Source of the DNA: Anaerocolumna chitinilytica
GTDB lineage: Bacteria > Bacillota > Clostridia > Lachnospirales > Lachnospiraceae
Direction of reading: 5' to 3'
DNA length: 64,000 bases
Assembly: GCF_014218355.1 (NCBI RefSeq)
Contig: NZ_AP023368.1
Coordinates: forward strand, 248,001-312,000
Positions 36,186 through 44,433 of this stretch are shown here, piece by piece (positions within the stretch are counted from its first letter, which is position 1; every line of letters begins with the position of its first letter). Position numbers and translations under genes: made by a program. A model generated the notes under the pieces. The model made no database searches and was not told the DNA's origin. It saw only the letters and a program-made list of their open reading frames with translations.

Positions 36186-37010
36186 ATGAGATTTTTTTCA
36201 AAAGAAATAAAAGTAGAAGCCGTCGGAGTAAAGGAACCGGCCTTATTGTGGGGATATATTCCTGATAATTCAGGTGAAATTGATAAAAACAGAAAACACC
36301 CTGCCGTTTTAATCTTGCCGGGCGGCGGCTATGAATTTACCTCTGAGAGAGAAGGGGAAGCAGTAGCATTACGGTTTGCGGCGGAAGGCATCTGTGCTTT
36401 TGTGTTAAAATATCATGTTGCGCCTGCCAGATTTCCGGCTGCATTATGCGAAGCGCTAACGGCTATGGCATTTATCCGGGAAAACAGTGAGGAATATCAG
36501 GTGGACAGTGAAAATATCAGCGTATGCGGTTTCTCTGCAGGAGGTCATCTTGCTGCTTCTGTCGGCGTTCATTGGAATAAAGAAAGTGTATTAAAGTATA
36601 TCGGTAAAAAAGCAGCTACGGTCAGACCGGATAATCTCGTGCTGTGCTACCCGGTAATCACCAGCGGTGAATATACTCATGAAGGTTCCATGAAAAGCCT
36701 CCTTGGGGATAAGAGAATGGATGAGGAGCTTGTACTCTTTAATGATTTGGATAAGCAGGTTGCTGCTGATACTCCGAGAACCTTTATCTGGCACACCTGG
36801 GATGATACGGTTGTACCGGTTGAGAATACATTGTTTTTTGCAACTGCTCTGGCTAAAAGTAAAGTGGAAACAGAAGCTCATATCTACCCTTCAGGATTTC
36901 ACGGCCTTTCCCTTGGCAATAGCGTCGTAAATGGCGGATGGAAATATGGAGAAGAACATCCTTCTTCAGAGTGGTTAGAAAAAGCTGTAAGATTCATTTA
37001 TTCGAAGTAA
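36186..37010 (+). CDS. Alpha/beta-hydrolase, acetyl-xylan-esterase-like
   Basis: A 274-residue cytoplasmic esterase of the BD-FAE/AXE-like group. The oxyanion loop is LPGGGYEF, the nucleophile elbow is CGFSAGGHLAAS (Ser near residue 119), the acid Asp is in HTWDDTVVP, and the His is in PSGFHGLSLG. Relatives deacetylate xylo- or mannooligosaccharides in the cytoplasm. Proximity to the sugar kinase and the GH130 system is compatible with deacetylation of imported oligosaccharides, an inference. GGGAGGAAAG precedes the ATG. Confidence 0.87.
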   Translation: MRFFSKEIKVEAVGVKEPALLWGYIPDNSGEIDKNRKHPAVLILPGGGYEFTSEREGEAVALRFAAEGICAFVLKYHVAPARFPAALCEALTAMAFIRENSEEYQVDSENISVCGFSAGGHLAASVGVHWNKESVLKYIGKKAATVRPDNLVLCYPVITSGEYTHEGSMKSLLGDKRMDEELVLFNDLDKQVAADTPRTFIWHTWDDTVVPVENTLFFATALAKSKVETEAHIYPSGFHGLSLGNSVVNGGWKYGEEHPSSEWLEKAVRFIYSK

Positions 37011-37168
37011 GTTAATAGTTTTGCGTTGTTTTCTCTCTCTCTTTCTGCAAGATATGAAAAAATCCGGTGTATGAGTAAAAGAATTCACAAATCTGCGATG
37101 AATCCTTGCAGGCATTAGCATAAAAATTGTACCGGGATTTATGTCAGCAGGTAGAAAAGAGGGAATAG

Positions 37169-38221
37169 ATGTATCAGCCATTAAAGATAGGCGAATTAAC
37201 TGCGAAGCTGCCCATTATCCAAGGTGGAATGGGGGTTGGTATCAGTCTTAGTTCCCTGGCCGGAGCTGTTGCGGCTAAAGGGGGAATCGGTGTAATATCA
37301 ACCGCTCAAATTGGATTTACAGAAGAAGACTATGATAAAAATCCACTGGAAGCAAACCTTAGAATGATAGGTGAACATATAAAAAGAGCTAGAAAAATAG
37401 CCGGAAGCGGAATATTGGGGGTGAATATCATGGTAGCCACCAAGAATTATGAGCTTTATGTGAAGGAGGCTGTAAAGAACGGAATCGATATTATTATATC
37501 CGGAGCCGGGCTGCCTTTAGAGCTTCCGTCATTGGTAAAAGGAACAAAAACCAAGTTGATTCCGATAATTTCTTCCTTAAAAGGAGCCCGAGTACTCTTA
37601 AAGCTGTGGGATAGAAAAGAAAATACAGCACCGGATGCGGTACTGATAGAGGGACCAAAGGCCGGGGGGCATCTTGGCTTTACCCTTGATGAGCTGGAGA
37701 ACCATGAGGAACAGGCTTACCAAAAGGAAATTGAAGAGATTGTTAATCTTACAAAGGAATACGGAGATAAATACGGTAAGGATATACCGGTTATCACTGC
37801 GGGCGGAATACAGGATAAGAAGGATATGGAGAGTTATTTTTCTCTCGGAGTAAGAGGAATCCAGGTAGCGACTAAATTTGTAACTACGGAGGAGTGTGAT
37901 GCTCATCCTCGCTACAAAGATGCTTATATAGCCTGCAAAAAAGAAGATATCGTTATTGTCAAAAGCCCTGTGGGAATGCCCGGACGAGCTATTAAGAATG
38001 AGTTTATTGAAAGAACTTTCCTTGGAAAGATTCCTATTAAAAGATGTCATGGCTGCATTAAAACCTGTGACCCCAAAGATACACCTTATTGTATTACAGA
38101 TGCATTAGTCAATGCAGCCAGAGGCAATCTTGAAAATGCACTAATCTTCTGCGGAGCTAATGCCTATCTGGAAAATCGTATAAGAAGAGTGGAAGAAGTA
38201 CTAGGGGATTATTTTGATTAA
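37169..38221 (+). CDS. Flavin oxidoreductase, nitronate monooxygenase/FabK-like
   Basis: A 350-residue FMN-binding TIM-barrel protein. PIIQGGMGVGISLSSLAGAVAAKGGIGVISTAQ at the N-terminus, GPKAGGHLGF in the middle and TAGGIQDKKDMESYFSLGVRGIQVATKFVTTEEC define the NMO/enoyl-ACP reductase II family. The C-terminal CHGCIKTCDPKDTPYC cysteines are typical of an anaerobe subgroup and could bind a metal. No fatty-acid genes adjoin it, so FabK function is not supported by context. A terminator follows. Confidence 0.87.
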   Translation: MYQPLKIGELTAKLPIIQGGMGVGISLSSLAGAVAAKGGIGVISTAQIGFTEEDYDKNPLEANLRMIGEHIKRARKIAGSGILGVNIMVATKNYELYVKEAVKNGIDIIISGAGLPLELPSLVKGTKTKLIPIISSLKGARVLLKLWDRKENTAPDAVLIEGPKAGGHLGFTLDELENHEEQAYQKEIEEIVNLTKEYGDKYGKDIPVITAGGIQDKKDMESYFSLGVRGIQVATKFVTTEECDAHPRYKDAYIACKKEDIVIVKSPVGMPGRAIKNEFIERTFLGKIPIKRCHGCIKTCDPKDTPYCITDALVNAARGNLENALIFCGANAYLENRIRRVEEVLGDYFD

Positions 38222-38288
38222 AGGCAGTTAAGATGTAGAAGCAATTACAGAATATACAAATGCCAGGCATTTTATATTTCACAATTTT

Positions 38289-38335
38289 AGCCCTGTGGTT
38301 TTCGCGGTATTGCAGAAAACCATGGGGTTTTTTTG
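38289..38335 (+). terminator. Rho-independent terminator
   Basis: AGCCCTGTGGTTTTC pairs with GAAAACCATGGGGTT and is followed by a run of T, 68 bases after the oxidoreductase stop. Confidence 0.88.
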
Positions 38336-38512
38336 CGGGCTCTTTTGTACTGGATTGTAAAATCAGGAAAGGCTGGCTGTAAGTGCATTGACTCCACAGA
38401 TAATAAATGATATAAAGAAAATATGGTATTTACTGGTTGATGACCACAGAAGTAAAAAAGAACTAGGAAAAACCGTATGAGATAACTATAAAATGTTAAG
38501 GAGTTTTATAAT

Positions 38513-39388
38513 ATGAAGATATTAAACTTTGGGTCTTTAAATATTGACCATGTGTATGAAGTGCCGCATTTTCTGCATCCGGGGGAAACACTCTCTTCCT
38601 CCAAGTACAGTCGTTTTCCGGGAGGAAAAGGTCTGAACCAGTCCATTGCCATGGCAAGAGCCGGAGCGATTGTCTATCATGCGGGAAAGATCGGGGAGAA
38701 CTCAGATTTTTTAATTGACGTTCTAAAAAAAGATAAAATCGATACTACACTCTTAGATACTACCGGTTCACAAACAGGTCATGCTATTGTTCAGGTTAAT
38801 AAAGAAGGTGAGAATTGTATACTTGTCTTTGGAGGAAGCAATCAGGAGATTACCACTCAGTATGTGGATGAAGTCTTCTCTGCTTTTCAGGAGGATGTGC
38901 TTTTAGTACTGCAGAATGAGATTAATAATCTGGAATATGTCTTAAAGAAAGCAAAGCAGCAGGGAATTAAAATAGCACTGAATCCGTCACCTATTGATGA
39001 GACGTTAAAGAGTATGGATTTATCCGGAATCACCTGGCTGATATTAAATGAGATTGAAGTGGTAGAATTAGGAGGCTCTGAAAACACAGAAGAATGTATA
39101 AAAAATCTGTTGGAACGGTATCCGGATATGCGTATTCTCTTAACCCTTGGTGAAAAGGGAGCCATCTATCAGGATAAGGACACCTGTTATGCTCAGAAGT
39201 CCTATAAGACCAGTGTAAAGGATACGACAGCAGCAGGAGATACTTTTATGGGATATTTTATAAGTCTCACAGCAGGAGGGGCGGAACCGGAGGAGGCATT
39301 AGATGCCGCTGCCAGAGCAGCCTCTATAGCGGTGTCCAGGGAAGGAGCTGCCAGTTCTATACCGATGCTTTGTGAAGTTAGAAGTTAA
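38513..39388 (+). CDS. PfkB-family carbohydrate kinase, ribokinase-like
   Basis: A 291-residue sugar kinase. Signature 1 lies in SRFPGGKGLNQSIAMARAGA (32-51). Signature 2 DTTAAGDTFMGYFI carries the catalytic Asp and the anion hole. NFGSLNIDHVY opens the Rossmann core. It is closest in pattern to ribokinases, but no ribose transporter adjoins it, so the substrate stays open. TTAAGGAG precedes the ATG and a hairpin terminator follows. Confidence 0.88.
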   Translation: MKILNFGSLNIDHVYEVPHFLHPGETLSSSKYSRFPGGKGLNQSIAMARAGAIVYHAGKIGENSDFLIDVLKKDKIDTTLLDTTGSQTGHAIVQVNKEGENCILVFGGSNQEITTQYVDEVFSAFQEDVLLVLQNEINNLEYVLKKAKQQGIKIALNPSPIDETLKSMDLSGITWLILNEIEVVELGGSENTEECIKNLLERYPDMRILLTLGEKGAIYQDKDTCYAQKSYKTSVKDTTAAGDTFMGYFISLTAGGAEPEEALDAAARAASIAVSREGAASSIPMLCEVRS

Positions 39389-39538
39389 ATCGGATGGATC
39401 ATTATGCCTTTGATATAACAAGATATTTTTAACGTACGTTTATACCATTTAACAGGGACAAACTCTTTGAGTAGTTGTTTATGATGTTGGTGGATTTATT
39501 TAAATTATCAATATTAAATGATAGTAAGACAAGAATAG

Positions 39539-39570
39539 AGCAGAGCTTAAAGGCTCTGCTTATTTTTTGG
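39539..39570 (+). terminator. Rho-independent terminator
   Basis: AGCAGAGC and GCTCTGCT form a perfect stem with a short loop, followed by TATTTTTT. Confidence 0.85.
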
Positions 39571-39608
39571 ATTTTCAAATTTTAGGTAAATTAAAAGTAG
39601 GGAGCTTA

Positions 39609-39637
39609 TTGTTTGCATGGAAAAATATTGATATAAT
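39609..39637 (+). promoter_or_regulatory. Promoter of the secreted protein gene
   Basis: TTGTTT, a 17-base spacer and a perfect TATAAT, about 37 bases before the ribosome site AGGGGGA. Confidence 0.65.
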
Positions 39638-39680
39638 TAGGCTGTTATTTGAAAAGAAACATATAATAGGGGGAAAACCA

Positions 39681-41198
39681 ATGAAAAAATTATTAAAAAA
39701 ATTATTTTTATGTACAGTAGTATTAATAGCAATATTCTCGCTGTCACAGATTACTGCTTTTGCAGAATATGAAGTGAGTACTACAACTTGCAGTATGGAT
39801 AATAACAATGATTATCAAGAATCCGATTTTACTATGCCAAAGGACGGAAAAGTTAAAGTTAATATAAGTATAACGGACAAAGACAGCATACCTGGTATTT
39901 TAAAGGTTTCTTTTCGCAAAGCTGATGATGAAGATCGGGCAATAGTTCAGGTGTTTACGGGGATTACAGCTTCATCTCCAATAACAGATGCCATAGTTGA
40001 TTTAGATGCAGGTAACTATTATGTTTCTTATGTATTAAGCAATGCCTCAGGAGAGCGCACGAATACAGCAATTTCGTTGACGTGTACTATTGAGATACTC
40101 CCAACGGAGGTAACAAACATATCGGAATTAAAGGTGAATGCTATTAATTCCTTGGATGAAATAACAGATAAAGGATACAGCGAATTGCAGTTTGGAGATT
40201 TTGAAAAGGATAAAAGTATAGTTATTCCATTCACTGTTGACAGAAAAGGTGGGATTTATATCTCTATGAAACCGTCCTATGAAATTTTTAATGAGATTAA
40301 AGGAACAATATATAAGGATAAAGAATGTACTCAAGCTCTTGGGAAAAGTTTTAGTTTGTATGATATGGACGATAATAAGGATTACTTAAGAAGTTTGCCT
40401 TCTAGTGGTACCTATTATATTAATTTTATACTAAAGAATGATGAAATTTTTCATGAAGTAGAAGAAACACCATTTCAAGTAAAACTATACGAGATAAACG
40501 GAGAAGACAGAAGCATCACTAGCGGCAAATCAACACTTGCTTACCAAGAAAAAACGGACAAAAAAATTAATTTCAAATTCGTAGTAAAAGCAACAAGTGT
40601 GTTGGCTATAGATTTGCGTTCTGCTGATAATTCGAAAAGTGGATCAGCCTCTTTTCGCCTACTGGATAAAAATAAAAAAGCAATTACCAAAACTAGCACC
40701 TTACATAGTGATTTAAAGGAAGATGGTGATGGATACGATATGATGGTAAAATATTATACAGTAACAGCAGGAAGCTATTATATCCAGGTGTCTGCTTCTG
40801 ATAATTTATACGAATTGGTTAGCTATGGAAATAAATATAAATCTAATGCTGGGTTAAACAAAGCGAAGGCAAAGAGCATTAGAGTGCAGGGAACATATGG
40901 AACAGGTCTTTTTACAACTGCAGATAAAACATCAAAGGTAGAATGGTATAAATTTACAATTAATTCAAGGCAATACGTTCAAATTATGTTAGAATTTTTA
41001 TTGGACGGGAAGTTTGACTGTGAAGTTATCGATTCAAAAGGTACATTATTATATCAATTAAGTAAAGGAATCGACAACAAAGAGGGGCATTGGATTTTAG
41101 CGGTAGAAAATTATTTTGATAAAGGAACCTATTATATAAAAGTTCATAAGTCAGGGGCCTCCAGTTCTCTTGCATACATACTTAATCTTAATAATTAG
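39681..41198 (+). CDS. Secreted protein with PPC-like beta domains
   Basis: A 505-residue exported protein. Residues 1-28 are a signal peptide (MKKLLKKLFLCTVVLIAIFSLSQITAFA, cleavage near AFA-EYE). The mature part repeats a beta-sandwich pattern of about 120 residues with the recurring phrase G(N/S/T)YY(V/I)(S/N/Q) (AGNYYVSYVLSN, SGTYYINFILKN, AGSYYIQVSASD, KGTYYIKVHKSG), as in bacterial pre-peptidase C-terminal domains. There is no catalytic or anchor domain. It is a cell-surface or secreted binding protein of unknown partner. The ATG at 39681 has AGGGGGA ahead. Confidence 0.75.
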   Translation: MKKLLKKLFLCTVVLIAIFSLSQITAFAEYEVSTTTCSMDNNNDYQESDFTMPKDGKVKVNISITDKDSIPGILKVSFRKADDEDRAIVQVFTGITASSPITDAIVDLDAGNYYVSYVLSNASGERTNTAISLTCTIEILPTEVTNISELKVNAINSLDEITDKGYSELQFGDFEKDKSIVIPFTVDRKGGIYISMKPSYEIFNEIKGTIYKDKECTQALGKSFSLYDMDDNKDYLRSLPSSGTYYINFILKNDEIFHEVEETPFQVKLYEINGEDRSITSGKSTLAYQEKTDKKINFKFVVKATSVLAIDLRSADNSKSGSASFRLLDKNKKAITKTSTLHSDLKEDGDGYDMMVKYYTVTAGSYYIQVSASDNLYELVSYGNKYKSNAGLNKAKAKSIRVQGTYGTGLFTTADKTSKVEWYKFTINSRQYVQIMLEFLLDGKFDCEVIDSKGTLLYQLSKGIDNKEGHWILAVENYFDKGTYYIKVHKSGASSSLAYILNLNN

Positions 41199-41277
41199 AA
41201 AATTCGGTATATTAAATAAGCATATTAATAAGTCTTTATATAAATATACTATACAGCTTATTAAATATAAAATTTTC
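41199..41277. other. AT-rich gap before the rpsF promoter
   Basis: Very AT-rich sequence after the secreted protein gene. No clear terminator hairpin or gene is visible. Confidence 0.4.
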
Positions 41278-41306
41278 TTGCCAAGCCTCGCAATATATGA
41301 TAAAAT
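41278..41306 (+). promoter_or_regulatory. Promoter of the rpsF-ssb-rpsR operon
   Basis: TTGCCA, a 17-base spacer and TAAAAT. The leader from here to rpsF is about 130 bases. Confidence 0.65.
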
Positions 41307-41357
41307 ATATATTCGTGATATGTTATACATTATTTTCCTTGCTCTTTCCGAACGAAG

Positions 41358-41403
41358 GGATTATTTATAATCCGACTTTGTCAAATAGCCGCTGCGGCAT
41401 TTG
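41358..41403 (+). promoter_or_regulatory. Putative S6:S18 autoregulatory leader
   Basis: Two hairpins precede rpsF: GGATTA/TAATCC (41358-41373) and CAAAT/ATTTG (41382-41403) enclosing GCCGCTGCGGC. The loop-proximal CCG resembles the trinucleotide described for the S6:S18 complex binding site in rpsF leaders, giving feedback on the operon. The match is by eye only. Confidence 0.5.
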
Positions 41404-41442
41404 TGAGAAAGGGCCAGAGACCAGAAGGAGGTGCAGACAACT

Positions 41443-41730
41443 ATGAACCAATATGAATTAGCCTTAGTTGTAAATGCAAAAATCGAAGACGAAGCTAGAA
41501 ACGCAACAGTGGAAGCCGTAAAAGAACTTATTACAAGATTTGGCGGCAACATCACTAACATCGACGAATGGGGTAGGAAGAAATTAGCTTACGAAGTTCA
41601 GAAGATGAAAGAAGGCTTCTATTATTTTATCCAATTCGATGCTGATTCAACATGCCCTGGCGAAGTTGAAGATCGTATTCGCATTATGGAAAATGTAATC
41701 AGATTCTTATGCATTAGACGGGACGCATAG
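41443..41730 (+). CDS. rpsF: 30S ribosomal protein S6
   Basis: A 95-residue ribosomal protein, standard length. MNQYELALVVNAKIEDEARN, WGRKKLAYEVQKMKEGFYYFIQFDA and ENVIRFLCIRRDA are diagnostic. It binds S18 on the 30S platform. The AAGGAGG is 11 bases before the ATG at 41443; an in-frame GTG within the ribosome site is not used. It is first of the conserved rpsF-ssb-rpsR operon. Confidence 0.97.
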   Translation: MNQYELALVVNAKIEDEARNATVEAVKELITRFGGNITNIDEWGRKKLAYEVQKMKEGFYYFIQFDADSTCPGEVEDRIRIMENVIRFLCIRRDA

Positions 41731-41751
41731 TAAAAGGAGGTATTCCTTAAT

Positions 41752-42189
41752 ATGAATAAAGTCATTTTAATGGGTCGTCTTACAAGAGACCCGGAAGTAA
41801 GGTACTCTCAAGGAGAGAACTCCACAGCAGTTGCCAGATACAGTTTGGCAGTAGACCGCAGATTTAAAAGACCCGGTGAAGCAGATGCAGATTTTATCAA
41901 TTGTGTAAGCTTTGGTAAAGCAGCTGAATTTGCTGAGAAGTATTTTAAACAAGGAACTAAGATTGCTGTTACTGGAAGAATCCAGACAGGCAGTTACACC
42001 AATAAGGATGGACAGAAAGTTTATACAACTGATGTTGTAGTTGAAGAACAGGAATTTGCAGAGAGCAAAGGTTCATCCAGTACCGAATCCGGCTATCAGC
42101 AAACCCAGAGGCCAACACCCAGCCAGGCAATTGGAGATGGATTTATGAACATTCCCGATGGACTGGATGAGGAGCTGCCATTTAGTTAA
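41752..42189 (+). CDS. ssb: Single-stranded DNA-binding protein
   Basis: A 145-residue SSB. The OB fold spans residues 1-105 (MNKVILMGRLTRDPEVRYSQ, FINCVSFGKAAEFAEKYFKQGTKIAVTGRIQTGSYTNKDGQKVYTTDVVVEEQEF). A short flexible linker leads to the acidic tail DGLDEELPFS, which recruits replication and repair partners. It is the middle gene of the rpsF operon, with AAAGGAGG upstream. Confidence 0.97.
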   Translation: MNKVILMGRLTRDPEVRYSQGENSTAVARYSLAVDRRFKRPGEADADFINCVSFGKAAEFAEKYFKQGTKIAVTGRIQTGSYTNKDGQKVYTTDVVVEEQEFAESKGSSSTESGYQQTQRPTPSQAIGDGFMNIPDGLDEELPFS

Positions 42190-42244
42190 AGCATAAAGAA
42201 TAAAGAAGATTAATCAGTTATTCATTGGATAAGGAGGTCAGGTC

Positions 42245-42532
42245 ATGGCATATAATAAAAATGACAGAAACAGCAATAGAGATGATAAAGGCGATTCCCC
42301 TATGAAGAGAAGAAACACCCGCAGAAGGAAAAAGGTTTGTGTATTCTGTGCGGACAAGAATCATACAGGAATTGATTATAAGGATGTAAATAAGTTAAAG
42401 AGATATGTATCTGAAAGAGGAAAGATTCTTCCTAGAAGAATTACAGGAAACTGTGCTAAACATCAGAGAGCTCTTACAGTAGCTATTAAGAGAGCAAGAC
42501 ACATCGCTTTAATGCCTTACACTCTGGATTAA
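42245..42532 (+). CDS. rpsR: 30S ribosomal protein S18
   Basis: A 95-residue S18 with a 20-residue Asn/Asp-rich N-terminal extension before [14 protein letters not shown]. The C+ form is present: CVFC and GNCAKH can hold a zinc ion. The core [49 protein letters not shown] is standard. AAGGAGG precedes the ATG. It is the last gene of the operon, followed by a large terminator hairpin. Confidence 0.97.
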   Translation: MAYNKNDRNSNRDDKGDSPMKRRNTRRRKKVCVFCADKNHTGIDYKDVNKLKRYVSERGKILPRRITGNCAKHQRALTVAIKRARHIALMPYTLD

Positions 42533-42613
42533 TCTCAGTAAGATCAGGGATTTCTGAAGATGTGAAAAGTCGCTTTACGCGGCTTGTACATGTTTTTGAA
42601 TAAGAAATGAAAT

Positions 42614-42670
42614 AGCCGTTACATGACTGAAAGTGAAATACTTCGCTTTGGTCATGTAGCGGCTTTTTAT
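42614..42670 (+). terminator. Large terminator hairpin after rpsR
   Basis: AGCCGTTACATGAC pairs with GTCATGTAGCGGCT, extended by AGTGAA/TTCGCT, then TTTTTAT. Its stem sequence recurs at 46646-46735 with compensatory changes. Confidence 0.88.
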
Positions 42671-42714
42671 TTATATAAAAATGTATGAAATGTTCTTTAC
42701 TGCCCTCAGAAGTC

Positions 42715-43755
42715 TTAATTTGATTCGATGAATGCTTTTAAACGTTCAGCAAGCTCCGCAGAATTCTGGGCAGTAGCTGAGAGTTCTTCCATTGCTGCAG
42801 ACTGGTCTTCTGTGATTTCCAGAGTCTTTCGGGAATTGAGCTCCGTGCTGCTGATTTTTTCATTAATCTTTGAATTCAGGTTATTTATGTGCATGGTAGT
42901 ACTTTTGGTATGCTCGGATAATTTCTGAATATCGCTAGCAACAACTGCAAATACACGCCCGTTATTACCTAATCTTGCGGCTTCTATGGAGGCATTCAAG
43001 CCGATGAGCTTGGTTGTATTGGCAACCTTGGTAATGGAGTTCAGAACTTGTTCGATTTCACTCGTAACAGCACGAATTTCTGATATCTCAGTGTACAAAT
43101 CCTGCTGGTTACTGGTGATTGTCTGGGCAGATTCTGCAAGTATCTCCACCGTCTTTGATATCTCAACAAAATTATTGGCCAGAATCGTTGACAATAGTTC
43201 GGTTTCTATTCTTCCATATCCTTCCTGGGCAAGAGTATTAACAACAATAAACAGGACTTCTGCTGCTGCTTCTATGTTATGGGAGTTGACAATATCGATT
43301 TTTTTGGCGGCCATGTATAGCTCGTCCTCAGGCAGGTCAATCTCCCTGGCCACTTGCCGTATTGCTGCTTCATTCGGAGCTTTGTCTAAGATCTGACCTC
43401 CCAAAACCGTACCAAGGAGTTCTCCCTGGATAATAATAGGGGCGGAAAAATCAATCAGCCCGGCATGACACTTTCCGATGTAAGGCTTTCCAAGCTTAGC
43501 AGCTTCAGTACCAAAATAGCTGTGACATTCGGCACAGCGGTTGTCACCTTTTGAATTGGAATGGATATAGGCACTGCAAAAAGGCCGGTAATGACTTGGT
43601 TTTGTTATTTCCTGACCTGACCGGTTGACGGATACTGCCGCACAATTCATACCGATTGCAAAATTATCCAGGAATTTTTGCAAAGTAGGTATATCGATAA
43701 TGTCTTCGATTTCTAACTTCTGTAAGTCGATTTTTTCGTTTGTAATAGAAATCAT
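42715..43755 (-). CDS. Soluble PocR-domain chemoreceptor-like protein
   Basis: A 346-residue protein with no membrane segment. Residues about 15-175 are a PocR sensory domain with its cysteine set (RPFCSAYIHSNSKGDNRCAECHSYFG, GKCHAGLIDFSAPII), of the kind that binds small metabolites such as propanediol. Residues about 215-346 form a shortened MCP signalling hairpin with the tip NTTKLIGLNASIEAARLGNNGRVFAVVASDIQKLSEHTKS. The tip is degenerate relative to classical receptors. It would feed a cytoplasmic metabolite signal into the chemotaxis kinase or act independently. GGAGG precedes the ATG. Confidence 0.87.
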   Translation of the reverse strand: MISITNEKIDLQKLEIEDIIDIPTLQKFLDNFAIGMNCAAVSVNRSGQEITKPSHYRPFCSAYIHSNSKGDNRCAECHSYFGTEAAKLGKPYIGKCHAGLIDFSAPIIIQGELLGTVLGGQILDKAPNEAAIRQVAREIDLPEDELYMAAKKIDIVNSHNIEAAAEVLFIVVNTLAQEGYGRIETELLSTILANNFVEISKTVEILAESAQTITSNQQDLYTEISEIRAVTSEIEQVLNSITKVANTTKLIGLNASIEAARLGNNGRVFAVVASDIQKLSEHTKSTTMHINNLNSKINEKISSTELNSRKTLEITEDQSAAMEELSATAQNSAELAERLKAFIESN

Positions 43756-44036
43756 ATGTTTTACCTCCGCCCATTAATGGAATATTCATACATAACATAA
43801 ATTGGTACAAAATTGTAGATAGTGTACAATTAAGTGGTAGAAAATGTATTGTTATATATAAATATTATACAATAAATTGGTATCAATTACAAGCATATTT
43901 GACGTAAAATGTCGAATAACTTTCACTTTAATTACAGTTGTTGAATAACTTAAATCTCATAACAACATTAAGGGCTCTAAAGCTATATGGGTTAGTGCTC
44001 ATGACATCATGTTGCCAATTGATTGGAAATATATAT
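43756..44036. other. Gap between PocR-MCP and PadR genes
   Basis: AT-rich sequence without a gene. AATTGGTA-type repeats occur near 43800 and 43873, probably in the divergent promoter of the receptor gene. The PadR promoter begins at 44037. Confidence 0.4.
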
Positions 44037-44084
44037 TTGACAATTCCTTCCTAAAATGATATATTATGTGAAACGATATATCGT
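44037..44084 (+). promoter_or_regulatory. PadR promoter with embedded palindromic operator
   Basis: TTGACA, a 17-base spacer and TATATT (44037-44065) precede a perfect palindrome ACGATATATCGT (44073-44084). A related ATGATATATTAT overlaps the -10 box. Negative autoregulation by the downstream PadR protein is likely. Confidence 0.65.
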
Positions 44085-44124
44085 ATCGCGTAATAGATAA
44101 ATATAATGGGCAGGAGGGGGAGAT

Positions 44125-44433
44125 ATGCCATATCAGGAAGGACCAATGACAGAAGCCATGTATTATGTGCTATTAGCTCTTAGTAAACCAACCCATGGAT
44201 ATCAGCTGATGTTAGATATAAAAGAGATTTCAGGCGGCCGTATCGAAATGGGTCCTGGAACTCTCTATGGGGTACTTACCAGATTGCTGAAAGAGAATCT
44301 GCTGAGGATAAAGCAGGACGATGGTAGAAGGAAAACCTATGAACTGACAATCCAAGGGAGAATAGCTCTGAAATCCGAATATGAGCGTTTAAAATCGATG
44401 TTAAAGGATGGAGCTTTCTTAGAAGGGGAGTAA
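44125..44433 (+). CDS. PadR-family transcriptional regulator
   Basis: A 102-residue winged-helix repressor of the short PadR-s2 class. MTEAMYYVLLALSKPTHGYQLMLDIKEISGGRIEMGPGTLYGVLTRLLKENLL is the DNA-binding core, and the C-terminal helix (IALKSEYERLKSMLKDG) dimerises. AGGAGGGGGA precedes the ATG. Its stop codon TAA overlaps the start of the DUF2812 gene, giving translational coupling; such PadR-DUF2812 pairs recur in Firmicutes. Confidence 0.92.
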   Translation: MPYQEGPMTEAMYYVLLALSKPTHGYQLMLDIKEISGGRIEMGPGTLYGVLTRLLKENLLRIKQDDGRRKTYELTIQGRIALKSEYERLKSMLKDGAFLEGE

